NCBI GenBank assembly: GCA_937927895.1 | Contig: CALGKA010000115.1 | Location: 1 to 52,905, forward strand | Length of the DNA: 52,905 nucleotides | Origin: an uncultured Granulosicoccaceae bacterium | Lineage (GTDB): Bacteria; Pseudomonadota; Gammaproteobacteria; Granulosicoccales; Granulosicoccaceae | Direction of reading: 5' to 3' | Shown here: positions 42,701 to 52,771 of the stretch, piece after piece | Position numbering within the stretch: position 1 is the stretch's first letter | Layout: each line of letters begins with the position of its first letter | Position numbers and translations under genes: made by a program | Notes under the pieces: model-generated | The model's database searches: none | What the model was told of the DNA's origin: nothing | Seen by the model: the letters and a program-made list of their open reading frames with translations, nothing else

Positions 42701-43619
42701 TTAAACAGATTTTGGCTGTAGTGCCGCCCATATCAAAGCTAAGTACTTTATCTAATCCGTGGCGTGCGGCAATGTCTGCGGCAAAAATAGCACCGCCTGC
42801 GGGCCCTGATTCAACTAAGCGCACAGGAAACTCAGCAGCATTTTCTAAAGACATAATGCCGCCGCCTGAGTGCATTAAAAATACCGGGCAGTCTGCGCCT
42901 TCGGTGGCTAAGCGTGATTTTAAACGCCCAAGGTATGATTTCATTAATGGCTTTATGTAGGCATTCGCAATAGTGGTACTAAAACGCTCAAACTCACGCA
43001 TTTGTGGTGAAACTTCAGACGATAATGACACCATTACCCCCGGTAACTTCTTTGCCAACACTTCTGCGATCGTGCGTTCATGGGTGTCATTAACGTAAGC
43101 ATGAAGAAGCCCTACCGCAATGCTCTCATAGCCTGCCGTCGCTAGTTCGTTTGCAAGCGTTTCGATCTCTGCAGTGACGAGTGGTGTGAGTACTGCGCCA
43201 TTGGCATCTAATCGTTCTTCCACTACGTAACGCCGGTTGCGCGGCAGTAGGGGGTCGGGGAGTGTCAGGTTTAGATCGTATTGCTCAAAACGGCTTTCGG
43301 TGCGCATTTCAATAACATCGCGGAAGCCTTTGGTAGTAATGAAAGCGGTTTTAGCACCACGCCGTTCTATTAGTGCGTTAGTGGCTAAGGTAGTGCCGTG
43401 GATAATCTGACTAATAATGCCAGTGGTCACACCTGCTTGCTGACACACTTGGTGCATGCCGTCAATAATCGCATCCTCTGGTGCTGCATAGGTGGTCAGG
43501 ACTTTGGTTGAGTAGGTATCGGCACCTATTTCAAGTACCACGTCGGTGAACGTGCCACCAATATCGACACCTAGTCTAGCGGTACCGTCGGCGGCATCTT
43601 TTGCAGGGTTGTTAGTCAT
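39792..43619 (-). CDS. Fused HyuA-HyuB hydantoinase / 5-oxoprolinase family enzyme
   Basis: The 1275-residue protein joins both halves of an ATP-dependent cyclic amidohydrolase. The HyuA half (about 1-700) has the ATP-grasping LGVDIGGTFTDVVLE at the start, FLMHSGGGIMSLENA, LSFDMGGTTAKICL and GAGGGSLAHVDALGQIRVGP. The HyuB half begins near residue 712 (HQVMWNRLISIVEEQAQALVRTAFS) and contains ITNDPWEGTGHKHDI and a late GGAGQFRGGLGQYMD and FPGGAGYGNP. Most bacteria encode the halves separately; fusion is usual in 5-oxoprolinases of eukaryotes and some bacteria. It should open a lactam or imide ring with ATP (5-oxoproline, N-methylhydantoin or similar). It is first in the operon after the LysR gene (92 bp). 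Confidence 0.92.
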   Translation of the reverse strand: MTNNPAKDAADGTARLGVDIGGTFTDVVLEIGADTYSTKVLTTYAAPEDAIIDGMHQVCQQAGVTTGIISQIIHGTTLATNALIERRGAKTAFITTKGFRDVIEMRTESRFEQYDLNLTLPDPLLPRNRRYVVEERLDANGAVLTPLVTAEIETLANELATAGYESIAVGLLHAYVNDTHERTIAEVLAKKLPGVMVSLSSEVSPQMREFERFSTTIANAYIKPLMKSYLGRLKSRLATEGADCPVFLMHSGGGIMSLENAAEFPVRLVESGPAGGAIFAADIAARHGLDKVLSFDMGGTTAKICLIKNETPKTARVFEVARTYRFKKGSGMPISIPVIDMVEIGAGGGSLAHVDALGQIRVGPESAGSEPGPACYGRDGKRPAVTDADLVLGKLDPDNFAGGSIALHPEHSKAALKTDIGQKLNMDATEAAWGVAEVVDENMANAARVHAVENGEDLSEYTMIAFGGAAPLHAARLCDKLGVTSCLIPSGAGVGSAIGFLRAPFSFEENRSVFMLMSEFDPTAVKKLFTEMEQEATRFVRQCDADANISSDHKVYMRYSGQGWEIPVDLTAAQAENPDTETYLALFQTEYEKLFGRTVEGMEVEVTVWSVNAYTEIPKAKQLPTPGKPATATSSDVRDLFDPGLSKSIPAQVHQRTNLKPGDCVQGPAIITENETTVIVHDNREVFMHTDGTLIVREKQTAAAAVKSQEVNKVAHQVMWNRLISIVEEQAQALVRTAFSTSVREAGDLSAGVYNDIGEILAQAVTGTPGHVNAMADAVPHFIRRIGRDNMLEGDVYITNDPWEGTGHKHDITIVTPSFHQGSLIGFFACTAHVTDIGGRGFGADANDVHEEGLYIPIMKFVSEGTVDSTLVSIIRGNVREPDQLVGDIYALAACNEIGHRRLIEMMNEFALASLNSISDFILSSSRKATLERINALKPGVAEGHMQIDGYSNPIDLHVKLTIEKDRILSDWEGTSGLDKKGINVPLVYTKAYACYALKCAIAPDIPNNAASLAPFEIIAPENSIVNAIHPAPVALRHVIGHMVPDTVYNALDKLLPGVVPAEGAGCLCNFQVSVRPRTDETAPHDAVRSEVLTFNSGGSGARPTLDGMNATAFPSGVMTMPVEATEQVGPVVIWRKELRPDSGGAGQFRGGLGQYMDVGAREGHEFDFSAMFDRIDHPALGRHGGQAGGATVIARSDGEAMQGKGKQFVPHGVRVEMAFPGGAGYGNPAKRDIERVKRDLAMGYITAEHAAEFYNLSAQDIADSQKQSKLGEMH

Positions 43620-43711
43620 TATTAATTATTGTTCCAGCTTGATCGCCAGAGTTTACTTGGGCTTGGCTACACGCACCAATAGAATAATTAAATTGGCTTG
43701 ATATCAATTCC

Positions 43712-44608
43712 TTATCTATTGATGTCGAACTCTGCTGCAATTTTGCCTGCGAGATAGGCTGCCTTGGTGACATAAACGGGTGCAGATTCCGTGTCATACC
43801 TGGCGCTAAAGCGCAGTGGCTCGGGCACCCAGGGGTAGTGCAACCGGGTGAGCAATTTGGTTTGTATTTTGTCGCGGACCATAGCCTCTGGCAGGCACGC
43901 AATGCCAAGGCCGTCTAAGGTCATGTGTAGACAAGCAGCAAGGTTTGTTGACGGTACTAATCTGATAGAGTGTTTGGTTTGTGATAAGTGCGCTTGTAAT
44001 TGTTTATAAGGTAATGTGTCTTTGGCATGAGTCAGCACCGGGTACCTGGCCAGTAATTCAAATGATAATTCATTATTGTTGAATTCAAGCGAAGGGGCAC
44101 ACACCCACACTAACGGAAAGTCACCCAGGTCAATATTGCCACTGGCGTCAGTATCAAATGGGCCATTTTGAAGTGCTAGATCAATGTTGCGGTTGGCGAG
44201 GGCGGGGCTCAGATTTGAAGAGAGATCTACTGTCAGGTCTACATCTATGTTAGCAAACTGCTTCTTAAATACAGTTAAGAATTTACCTAACCATGAGTGC
44301 ACTATCATTTCCGTGACCCCCAGGCGCAGTAAACCATCAAATAATTGATCTTGTCCTGCGGTGGTCACGAAGCCTTCCAGGGAGTGCAAAATCTCACGTG
44401 CACGAGGCACTAATGATTCGCCCATGGGTGTTAATCGAACAGACGCAGAATCGCGCTCCATAAGCTTAACGTTGAGTTGTGTTTCCAGGCTTGATAACCG
44501 GGAAGAGATACTAGGCTGGGTGGTATTGAGCCGCTCAGCGGCGCGTCGAAAGTTTAATAATTCTGCAACCGCTAAAAACGCTTCAATCTGCTTTAAGTTA
44601 ATTTTCAT
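43712..44608 (-). CDS. LysR family regulator of the hydantoinase operon
   Basis: This 298-residue LysR protein starts MKINLKQIEAFLAVAELLNFRRAAERLNTTQPSISSRLSSLE, a typical helix-turn-helix. The effector domain is normal (LRLGVTEMIVHSWLG, LVPSTNLAACLHMTLDGLGIACLP). It lies on the same strand as, and upstream of, the four catabolic genes, not divergent from them, so it may be co-transcribed and act on its own promoter region at 44609-44900. Inducer is unknown; the ring substrate of the hydantoinase is the natural guess. Confidence 0.9.
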   Translation of the reverse strand: MKINLKQIEAFLAVAELLNFRRAAERLNTTQPSISSRLSSLETQLNVKLMERDSASVRLTPMGESLVPRAREILHSLEGFVTTAGQDQLFDGLLRLGVTEMIVHSWLGKFLTVFKKQFANIDVDLTVDLSSNLSPALANRNIDLALQNGPFDTDASGNIDLGDFPLVWVCAPSLEFNNNELSFELLARYPVLTHAKDTLPYKQLQAHLSQTKHSIRLVPSTNLAACLHMTLDGLGIACLPEAMVRDKIQTKLLTRLHYPWVPEPLRFSARYDTESAPVYVTKAAYLAGKIAAEFDINR

Positions 44609-45336
44609 TTTAATTTGGGTTGGCGCAAATCTTAAGTGATAAAGCGTAAGTGGTTGGTCGTTAGAGCTTACCTACGAAATTTTAGCCTTGTTGGTGTTAT
44701 AAAGGTGTGGGTGTTGCCTGTTTGGCGACCGGGTATGGTGCAGAAATCTATGAATATTTGTGTTTCCGGTTATCACATAACTGTACTGATAATTTGCGGG
44801 CCCGTTATCTTATACCTTTTAATTATACATGACGTTGTAGATCAAGCCTGATCGGCAAGGTTTTAAAGCGTCAAAATTATTTTGTTTGCTGCAGGGGGCT
44901 GGCCGAAAAACAGTTTTTTTGGATGACAGGGAAAGCTGATATCCAGCATCGAGGTTAATGGACAATTGTTTGTGTATTTGGGTTTTTAAGTGCGAATGCA
45001 ACACCTGGGTATTTTCTTTGCTGCGGAGATGGTCTTCATATGTCATCGTAAATATCTATTAAAAACAGTATTTTAATGGGCATTTGTACTCTAGTTAATG
45101 ACTAAAAATCCAGCCGTTTAACGTGCAAACTGAATCGGCAGACAGGCGATTTTGTTTGCTGATTGGGTGCCTTATCTCTTGCGTTTGTTACGCTGTGTGA
45201 CATTTGGGCATGCAGCTTGCCCCTTCTATTCCTGCTGGAGATGTCGCTTTTGACTGTAGGTAAAAACGGTTTCCAAAGATTGTAGAGTTCTAAGAGCGGT
45301 AAGTCGGTGCGAGAGCGCCGAAACTAGAGCAAGGAA
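44609..45336. other. Intergenic region between divergent genes, 728 bp
   Basis: The region separates the LysR gene from the giant repeat protein. An open frame at 44819-45046 (minus, 75 codons) has no ribosome site and no recognisable family, so I leave it uncalled. No structured RNA or repeat is obvious. It must hold the promoters of both flanking genes. Confidence 0.4.
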
Positions 45337-48300
45337 ATGCCGAAAAAATCGTCTGAGTTATCCTGTGTATCTGACTCGTTGCAGCATGTGGCGAGTAAAT
45401 CAACACAATTGGAAGTTAACCGTCCGCAGCTTAGTGTTGCGGCGGGTTTTTTCAAATGTGCTATTGGTTTATCTGTTAGTTTTTCCTGCAACTCTTTTGC
45501 ATCGAATCAGAACATTGCTTTAGAGACTGGGTTTCACACACCGGCGAGCGCGACGGTTACTGTGCTGACTGCAAGCGCTTCACGTGCCACTTTTAAAGAA
45601 CACAGTCAGGCGCGAAATACGCTGACCGCAGATGCTAGCCCTGCCTTAGATTCGGATGGCGATGGCACGCCTGATATCTTTGACTTTGATTCGGACAACG
45701 ATTGTATACCCGACGTTCTGGAGATCGGTGACACTGATAAAGACGGCATCCCCGATTACCTTGATACCGATTCTGATAACGATGGCATAAGTGACACTGT
45801 AGAGTCGCAGATAGATCCTTACGATGCTGATCACGACGGCGTCCATGATCAGTTTGATCCAGATGTAACGGGCGGTGTAGACAATAACAATGATGGTGTA
45901 GACGACAACCTCACGGTCGCTGACCTATTAGACACCGATGGTGACGGAATTCATGATGCCGTTGATAGTGATTCAGATGGTGATTTAATTCCCGATTCTG
46001 TTGAAGGCCACTATGACTTTGACCGTGATGGTCTTCCGGACTATCTGGATACAGACAGTGATAACGACGGTATCTCTGACACAATAGAGTCGCAGATCAG
46101 TGGTATTGATACCGACCGTGACGGCATTGATAACACCTACGATATTGATCAAGCCGGTTGCGTGGATTCAAATGCAGACGGTGTATCTGACGCTATGGCA
46201 GTCATTGCATTCATAGACACAGATAGTGATGGCACTGCAGATATACACGATGCAGATTCAGACGCAGATGGTATTCCAGATGCGTTAGAGCCGGGTGATA
46301 CCGACGCTGATGGAATCGCTAATTACCTGGATACCGATTCAGATAACGATGGTTTAAGCGATAGCGTAGAAGCCCAAGTCACTTTTATAGATACCGATGC
46401 TGATGGCATCAGTAACCAGTACGATGTAGATATTACCAGTGGCATTGATGAAAACTCAGACGGTATTGACGACACGCAAGCACTGATTGGTCTACCAGAT
46501 ACCGATAGTGATGGCACCCCTGATATCCAGGATCTAGACTCTGATCAAGACAGCATTGCGGATGCTGTTGAGGGTGTAAGCGATACAGATAGTGATGGTA
46601 TCCCTAACTACAGAGATACAGACAGTGAAAACGATGGCGTACCCGATGCCATAGAGGCAGGCTTTGCAGCAGGCACTATAGATACAGACGCAGACGGCAT
46701 CGCAGACTACCTTGATACCGATAGCGACAATGACGGCATAGCAGATGGTGTAGAAACACAACTCAGTGGTATAGATACGGATAATGATGGTATTGATAAT
46801 ACGTTTGATATTGATCAATCATCAGTTGCAGGTGTTAGCGATACCGACGGAAACGGTATCGTTGATAGCGCGCAGGAAAACGGTACCATTGATACTGACG
46901 CTGATGGCACACCTGATAGGCTCGATATAGATTCAGACAATGATGGCATTCCGGATTCAGTAGAGGGCAATGTAGACACAGACGCCGATGCGTTGCCAGA
47001 CTATTTAGATACCGATTCCAACAACGATGGCGTGGCCGATGTTGGAGTTGCCATCAGTGATGCAGATGGAGACGGAATTCCAAATATAGTAGAGGGCACT
47101 GCAGATACAGACGGTGACGGCAGCGCCGATCATCTGGATCTTGATTCAGATAACGATGGAATGGCAGATTCTCTGGAAGCAAGAGTCACCGGCATTGATA
47201 CCGACAACGACGGCATAGATAACCTATTCGATGTTAATACCACTGGTGGACTGGACGCAGACAACAATGGCATTGACGATACCATGCAGGCCCGTGGCAC
47301 AATAGACTCAGACGCTGACGGCATACCAGATACCCGGGATAGAGATTCAGACAACGATACCATTCCAGATGCAATCGAAGCCGCTAGTGTACAAGGCAAT
47401 ACTGATACCGACAACGATGGTATACCCAACTATCGAGACCTTGACTCTGACAACGATGGTCTAAGTGATAAAACAGAAGCTCAATTGAGTGGTAGAGATA
47501 ACGATGCAGATGGCATAGATAATTTTTACGACATTGATATAGCCGGCGGTACAGACTCCAATAACGACGGTATCGATGATACCCGGTTCAACACTAGCAC
47601 TAAAGATACAGACTCAGACGGTATACCCAACACACTTGATATCGATTCGGACAACGACGGTATTCCCGATGTGGTTGAAAACAATGCAAGCACTGATACA
47701 GACAACGATGGAACAGCCAACTATTTAGACACTGATTCAGACAATGACGGAATAAGCGATAGAGACGAAGCGCAACTAAGCGGTAAAGATACCGACCACG
47801 ATGGCATTGATGATATATATGATGCTGATCACGCCAGAGGTACAGACACCAATAATAATGGAATATTAGACAGTGTAGAGACCAACGGTACTATAGACAC
47901 AGATGCAGACGGCATACCCGATTCACAAGATCCAGACTCCGATAACGACGGTGTGCCAGATCTTATTGAAGCGCTGGGATCTGTTGGCAACGGTGATTCA
48001 GACGGGGACTCAATAGCAGATTATCTCGATACCGATAGTGACAATGATGGAGTCACTGATGGCGTGGAAGCAGGAGTCACTGGAGCTGATATTGATAGTG
48101 ACGGTATAGATGATCTTTTTGATGTCGATCAAACCGCGGGTATTGATGCTAATGCAAACGGTATCGTTGATACTCTCGAACTAACAGGCGGTGCAGATAG
48201 TGATGGTGATGGCACTCCGGATGCGCAGGATCGCGACTCAGATAACGATGGAATCCCCGACGCTGTAGAGATCGCAGGCGCGATAGGTGGAATAGATACA

Positions 48301-50667
48301 GACGGTGACAACATCCCCGACTACCACGATACCGACTCCGATAACGATGGTATTCTAGACAGTGTTGAATCACCGGTAAGTCGTATAGACACCGACGCAG
48401 ATGGCATCGTTGATTATTACGATAGTGACCAAACCGGTGGCATAGACGCAAACCGGGATGGCGTTGATGACTCCAGAGCCGCGATAAGTTTAATAGACAC
48501 AGATGCTGATGGTATCCCTGATATTCAAGATACTGATTCAGACTCTGATGGAATCCCCGATGCGATAGAAGGCAGTATTGATTCAGACAGCGATGGTCGC
48601 GCAGATTACCTTGATACCGACTCCGATAACGATGGTCTACCGGATCAAGTGGAAGCGTCTTCTAATGGTGTAGTCTCTACACCTGACACTGATAACGATG
48701 GTGCGCCTGATTATCTGGATACAGATTCAGACGGAGATATGATCCCGGATTCAATAGAAGCCGGCTCATACCCCTTAACGCCAACAGACACAGACAAAGA
48801 TGGCATACCGGATTTTCTAGAGCTTGATTCTGACGCCGATAGAATCCCCGATAGAGTAGAAGTAGGGGGCCTGGCTAATGCAAACTTACCTACTACCCCT
48901 ATAGATTCAGATGGTGATGGAATACCTGACTACCAGGATTCAGACTCAGATAACGACGGCATCTCAGACAACACAGAAGGTGAGTTCGACAGCGACCAGG
49001 ATGGTACTCCAGACTACAGAGAGCTGGATGCCGATAGCGATGGAATATTAGATACCATTGAAGCGGGAGCGAATCCAGAATCACCAATAGACACAGACGG
49101 TGATCTACTCCCTGACTATCAAGATCTGGATTCAGACGGTGATGTTATTCCAGACTACATAGAATTTGGTGGTGATCTATCAGCACCCGTAGATACCGAT
49201 TCCGACGGTGTGCCTGACTACGTTGACTTAGATTCAGATAATGATGGCATATCAGACCATGTTGAAGCGGGTGTCAATTGTTTAGACCCGGTTGATACCG
49301 ATGGTGATGGACTGCTTGATTTCCAGGAGCTTGATTCAGACGACGACGGTATCCCTGATCAGATAGAAGCAGGCAGTGATCCTTTGTTACTAAAAGACAG
49401 TGATGCTAATGGCATACCAGATTTCCGTGAAGGTGGTATAGACTCAGATAACGACGGCATTTTAGATTCAATCGAAGGTGTACACGACACCGATTCCGAT
49501 GGCATACCGAATCACCTGGATAGCGACTCCGATAACGATGGTATTCCTGACTCTGTAGAGCGAGCATTTGACACAGACGGTGATGGACTCGCAGATCAAC
49601 TGGATACAGATGCAGACAACGACGGCATTAGTGATGCCATAGAGACTGCTATAGATACTGATGCTGATGGCATTGAAGACTTCAGGGATTTAGATGTCGA
49701 TAACGATGGAATCTTTGATCTGATAGAGGCAAGAGTCGGCTTCGATCAGGTTAACCGGTTAGATGCTAACAGAGATGGCATGATAGACCCGCGGTTCGAG
49801 TTTGGTGCTAACGGTATGGCTGATATCCTTGAAACAACCCCGGACACTGGCCTTGAAAACTATGCATTAGCAGATACAGACGCTGATGGAGTCGCCGATG
49901 TAAAAGATCTAGACAGCGATAACGATGGCCTGTTAGACACATTGGAGTTTGTTCAAAGTGTAAATGGCCGGATTGTCCCGATTAATGCGTTAAGCGAATC
50001 CCGACGTGCGATCTTTGCAGTGAATGCCATGGGGGTTGGCGCCAATGCAGGGGGTCTGCCTCGCAATATCGATGGTGATACCCTTGCGGATTATCGCGAT
50101 ATAGATAGCGATAACGACGGTATTTTTGATCTGGTTGAATCGTTCGGCATTGAGTTTGATCAAAATAGCGATGGCAGGCTTGATGGCTTCACAGACAACA
50201 CTCGCAATGGCGTTGATGATCTTTGGTTAACAATCGAATTATTTCCGGCTGATAGCAATGGTGATACTAAAATAGATGCTATTGAGCTAGATTCAGACTC
50301 AGACGGCATTACAGACATAAGAGAAGCAGGCATTGCAGATGCTGATAACAACGGCACAGTAGATGGTTTTACTGACAGCAATAGCGACGGAGTCGATGAT
50401 GCGATCGCCATAGTACGCGTGCAACTGCCAGACACCGATAACGATGGGCTGCCTAACTTCCAGGATGCTGACTCGAGCAATAATGGTGTCTCCGATCAAG
50501 GTAACCCACGCTTACTATCAGCAGAGCCAGCCAGTTTAGTGACAGGTGTTTCAGGTGGTGGCTGTTCTATTGTTAGCGCTTCAGGCGTTGGATCGCGGGG
50601 TGTTGATCCATTGTTACCAGCCATTGGTTTGTTCGCGCTGCTGGCTGTAAGGCGGCGTGTTAAGTGA
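45337..50667 (+). CDS. Giant acidic thrombospondin type 3-like repeat protein with C-terminal sorting signal
   Basis: The 1776-residue protein has a long N-terminal region (about 38 residues), then a hydrophobic segment (about 42-55) ending in SFAS that looks like a signal peptide. From about residue 108 nearly the whole chain is Asp-rich calcium-binding repeats of the form [19 protein letters not shown] followed by I/V-x-D-x-(V/I)-E, several dozen in number. The last 40 residues have SGGGCS, then [15 protein letters not shown] and RRR, the tripartite pattern (motif, helix, basic end) of protein-sorting signals in Gram-negative bacteria. The GGGCS...DP form resembles the JDVT-CTERM class. It is probably processed to the cell surface as a calcium-stiffened rod. 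The same position in different repeats uses different synonymous codons, even AGY against TCN serines. Confidence 0.92.
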   Translation: MPKKSSELSCVSDSLQHVASKSTQLEVNRPQLSVAAGFFKCAIGLSVSFSCNSFASNQNIALETGFHTPASATVTVLTASASRATFKEHSQARNTLTADASPALDSDGDGTPDIFDFDSDNDCIPDVLEIGDTDKDGIPDYLDTDSDNDGISDTVESQIDPYDADHDGVHDQFDPDVTGGVDNNNDGVDDNLTVADLLDTDGDGIHDAVDSDSDGDLIPDSVEGHYDFDRDGLPDYLDTDSDNDGISDTIESQISGIDTDRDGIDNTYDIDQAGCVDSNADGVSDAMAVIAFIDTDSDGTADIHDADSDADGIPDALEPGDTDADGIANYLDTDSDNDGLSDSVEAQVTFIDTDADGISNQYDVDITSGIDENSDGIDDTQALIGLPDTDSDGTPDIQDLDSDQDSIADAVEGVSDTDSDGIPNYRDTDSENDGVPDAIEAGFAAGTIDTDADGIADYLDTDSDNDGIADGVETQLSGIDTDNDGIDNTFDIDQSSVAGVSDTDGNGIVDSAQENGTIDTDADGTPDRLDIDSDNDGIPDSVEGNVDTDADALPDYLDTDSNNDGVADVGVAISDADGDGIPNIVEGTADTDGDGSADHLDLDSDNDGMADSLEARVTGIDTDNDGIDNLFDVNTTGGLDADNNGIDDTMQARGTIDSDADGIPDTRDRDSDNDTIPDAIEAASVQGNTDTDNDGIPNYRDLDSDNDGLSDKTEAQLSGRDNDADGIDNFYDIDIAGGTDSNNDGIDDTRFNTSTKDTDSDGIPNTLDIDSDNDGIPDVVENNASTDTDNDGTANYLDTDSDNDGISDRDEAQLSGKDTDHDGIDDIYDADHARGTDTNNNGILDSVETNGTIDTDADGIPDSQDPDSDNDGVPDLIEALGSVGNGDSDGDSIADYLDTDSDNDGVTDGVEAGVTGADIDSDGIDDLFDVDQTAGIDANANGIVDTLELTGGADSDGDGTPDAQDRDSDNDGIPDAVEIAGAIGGIDTDGDNIPDYHDTDSDNDGILDSVESPVSRIDTDADGIVDYYDSDQTGGIDANRDGVDDSRAAISLIDTDADGIPDIQDTDSDSDGIPDAIEGSIDSDSDGRADYLDTDSDNDGLPDQVEASSNGVVSTPDTDNDGAPDYLDTDSDGDMIPDSIEAGSYPLTPTDTDKDGIPDFLELDSDADRIPDRVEVGGLANANLPTTPIDSDGDGIPDYQDSDSDNDGISDNTEGEFDSDQDGTPDYRELDADSDGILDTIEAGANPESPIDTDGDLLPDYQDLDSDGDVIPDYIEFGGDLSAPVDTDSDGVPDYVDLDSDNDGISDHVEAGVNCLDPVDTDGDGLLDFQELDSDDDGIPDQIEAGSDPLLLKDSDANGIPDFREGGIDSDNDGILDSIEGVHDTDSDGIPNHLDSDSDNDGIPDSVERAFDTDGDGLADQLDTDADNDGISDAIETAIDTDADGIEDFRDLDVDNDGIFDLIEARVGFDQVNRLDANRDGMIDPRFEFGANGMADILETTPDTGLENYALADTDADGVADVKDLDSDNDGLLDTLEFVQSVNGRIVPINALSESRRAIFAVNAMGVGANAGGLPRNIDGDTLADYRDIDSDNDGIFDLVESFGIEFDQNSDGRLDGFTDNTRNGVDDLWLTIELFPADSNGDTKIDAIELDSDSDGITDIREAGIADADNNGTVDGFTDSNSDGVDDAIAIVRVQLPDTDNDGLPNFQDADSSNNGVSDQGNPRLLSAEPASLVTGVSGGGCSIVSASGVGSRGVDPLLPAIGLFALLAVRRRVK

Positions 50668-50700
50668 TTCAATATACAGGCTGGAATCTATACAAAACCT

Positions 50701-51513
50701 TCAGCGTGCCAACGGTGGCTCTTGATCACTGGCTTGCCCGATAAGAAACCTATACAGGGCGGCCTGGCGATTGATTAGCGAATGTTCCTTTGCTGCAAAG
50801 GTGCCATCTTTAATTACCGCAAGACTATAGTACGACCAAAGTGTACCGTTCGCTTGTGTAATGAACGTTATCGATTGTGCGGTGTTCTTTGCAAAAAGTG
50901 TAATCAGGCCAAGCTTAATATTGGATACGTTTTCACTAAAGAAAACCAGTTGATTAGGCGATGAATCTTTTTTCTGAACGCTATAAACGTTAGTGCCCCA
51001 AGAGCGGGTATCGTTTTGTGCGAAGTGCAGTGTTTGTCCGCTTAGCATTTCCTGAGCGGTAAAGTCTTCTCGTGTGTCTGTCGGGTTAGCAGATCTTAAT
51101 GCGCTTGCGTCGGTAATCAGTTCGCGCCAGTTATTATCGGTTACAGACCAATACTTAATTCCTTGTAGTTCAGATATAGCGCCTAATCGTGTAGCGAGTT
51201 CATTGGACGTGCCGGTAAAGGTAAAGTGCGCGGCCAGGGCCACACCTAATGCTGCAGGCTCGTCTAAGGCAATGTGACAGTTAACCGGGAGTGAAGTCAG
51301 GTCACGCCAGATGGCAATGCTGGGTGTGTCGCCAGTGTTGCTGTAAGCAGGGTAAGGGGTGTCAGTGCCAGTGGGGCAAATGGCCGCTGGTGTGCTATTT
51401 GCCCGGACATGGTAGGAAACTATTTGGATCGATGCTGCCAGGGCTATCAACAGTAGTTGTCGTGATCTGGATTTACGCACCGCTTTGGCTCCTATGGGTT
51501 TGCTGTGGTTCAT
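50701..51513 (-). CDS. Secreted protein of unknown function
   Basis: The 270-residue product has a basic N terminus (KAVRKSRSRQ) and a hydrophobic segment LLLIALAASIQIVSY, then VRANS, consistent with a signal peptide cleaved near residue 40. The mature part has TSLPVNCHIALDEPAALGVALAAHF, KYWSVTDNNWRELITDASAL, LHFAQNDTRSWGTNVYSVQKKD and SITFITQANGTLWSYYSLAVI. The pattern (strand-rich, two Cys, NDTR) suggests a periplasmic or surface domain, but I do not recognise the family. It is convergent with the giant repeat protein, with 33 bp between ends. It may or may not be functionally linked to it. Confidence 0.75.
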   Translation of the reverse strand: MNHSKPIGAKAVRKSRSRQLLLIALAASIQIVSYHVRANSTPAAICPTGTDTPYPAYSNTGDTPSIAIWRDLTSLPVNCHIALDEPAALGVALAAHFTFTGTSNELATRLGAISELQGIKYWSVTDNNWRELITDASALRSANPTDTREDFTAQEMLSGQTLHFAQNDTRSWGTNVYSVQKKDSSPNQLVFFSENVSNIKLGLITLFAKNTAQSITFITQANGTLWSYYSLAVIKDGTFAAKEHSLINRQAALYRFLIGQASDQEPPLAR

Positions 51514-51638
51514 TTATATGGGGTAGATAGTGGGCCTAACGGTTTGACAGCGCAAATGAAGCGTACAGGGTAATTCCCTATTGCCCCGTTTGTGAGGTCA
51601 GATACAATAAACCAATCCTTGAATATTGCGTTGCAAAC

Positions 51639-51884
51639 ATGCAGATCAAACCACCCATTAATCCGAGCATTCCTGTAGCGCCGCAGGGTGATATTTCAAC
51701 ACCTCACGGTATTAATCAGGGTACCAATCAGAGTAGTACCGGCCAACCTCGTGCCTGGTTTGACGATCTCGACAAGGGCAGTCAGCTGCCCATTACAGCG
51801 CCGGTGTCGCCTAACCTAACACAGCAGCTGTCAATCATAGAGCGTGTTGACTCAATAATTTCGCATTTAGAAACCTCTGGATAA
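51639..51884 (+). CDS. Small protein of unknown function
   Basis: The 81-residue product starts MQIKPPINPSIPVAPQGD and is rich in Pro, Gln, Ser and Thr in its first half, with a short possible helix at the end (LSIIERVDSIISHLE). It is 40 bp before the next gene on the same strand, so co-transcription is likely. The coding signal is moderate; no family is recognised. Confidence 0.5.
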   Translation: MQIKPPINPSIPVAPQGDISTPHGINQGTNQSSTGQPRAWFDDLDKGSQLPITAPVSPNLTQQLSIIERVDSIISHLETSG

Positions 51885-51924
51885 GCTCTATAAAAATGCC
51901 CAGGCAATAAAGATCAAATAATTA

Positions 51925-52587
51925 ATGACTCAATTTGCACAAAACCCGAACTGGCATGCTGCAGCCCAAGAGCTTATTAATCAGTTTGCAGAGCTTCCCG
52001 ATATCGATGATCGGGTCACTCTGTTAGAGAAAATGTGTGAGAGACTAGACGGCAATCTGTACCCGGGCTTTCTACAAATTTTATACGTTATTGAACAACA
52101 CGCTGAAACAACGTGTAAGCGTGATTTCGTACAGACCGTGAGCTATGGGCTCAGCACCGGGCGGCTACCCAGCGGAAAATTACCGGCATTCGGCTCTAGT
52201 CAAAAAAACGCTAACCCTTATGGGCAGTCAAGGTTATTGGGTCCGCTTGAATTTCTGTGTGCCTGGTATTCACAATCTACGCATCTGCCTGATCTCGCTG
52301 AAGATAAATTCTCGCAACTCTGTGCAAGTCTGGTGCGTTTGTTTTCAACAGAACCGGAAGCGGCTGAGCTATACAGAAGCAAGCTACAAAGTGATGTACT
52401 TAATCCAGTAGTGGGTTCATTGTCTAGCCGTGGCAAAGAGGGGGTCAAATCGCTAATTATTTCATGGCAGCAACCCCTGACACCAGAGCAGATTAGCCAG
52501 GCAGTGCTTCTGGCCTGTGGAGCACCACAGCAAGGGATAAATTCTTTTGCTAACGCTGATCCATTCAAACCTTCAACATTTGGCTAG
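51925..52587 (+). CDS. Protein of unknown function, 220 residues
   Basis: The product is soluble, mostly helical in appearance (AAAQELINQFAELPDIDDRVTLLEKMCERL, FLCAWYSQSTHLPDLAEDKFSQLCASLVRLF) and has no signal peptide or membrane segment. No catalytic motif is evident. It follows the 81-residue gene closely. A large imperfect palindrome lies right after its stop. Confidence 0.7.
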   Translation: MTQFAQNPNWHAAAQELINQFAELPDIDDRVTLLEKMCERLDGNLYPGFLQILYVIEQHAETTCKRDFVQTVSYGLSTGRLPSGKLPAFGSSQKNANPYGQSRLLGPLEFLCAWYSQSTHLPDLAEDKFSQLCASLVRLFSTEPEAAELYRSKLQSDVLNPVVGSLSSRGKEGVKSLIISWQQPLTPEQISQAVLLACGAPQQGINSFANADPFKPSTFG

Positions 52588-52602
52588 TATTTTTTAGTAA
52601 TC

Positions 52603-52771
52603 ACTAGTAAGTGCCCATCCATAAACGAACGCTACTGCGGTCGCCCCAGGTACGCAATCTTTTACCGACTACATGTAGTTATTTAGAATGACTAAACGCC
52701 TACATGTAGTAGGCAAAATCTTACGCACCTGGAACAACCTCGCTACGCATTGTTTATGGACGGACACTAGT
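52603..52771. repeat. Imperfect ~169-bp palindrome (MITE-like)
   Basis: The ends are ACTAGT on both sides, and the arms match at about three quarters of positions over some 70 bp: GTGCCCATCCATAAACG on the left against the complement of GTTTATGGACGGACAC on the right. CCAGGTACGC is found against CCAGGTGCGT, and both arms carry ACTACATGTAG near the centre. No protein is encoded. The right end overlaps the last codon of the partial gene on the minus strand. It could be a miniature inverted-repeat element or a strong terminator. Confidence 0.8.

Noticed and set aside
44819..45046. 75-codon minus-strand frame in the LysR/giant-protein gap
   Set aside because: No Shine-Dalgarno sequence, no family resemblance and no clear codon bias; kept only as a remark.
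45646..50500. Several minus-strand open frames of 60-106 codons inside the giant repeat gene
   Set aside because: They mirror the Asp-rich repeat codons on the antisense strand and have no independent support.
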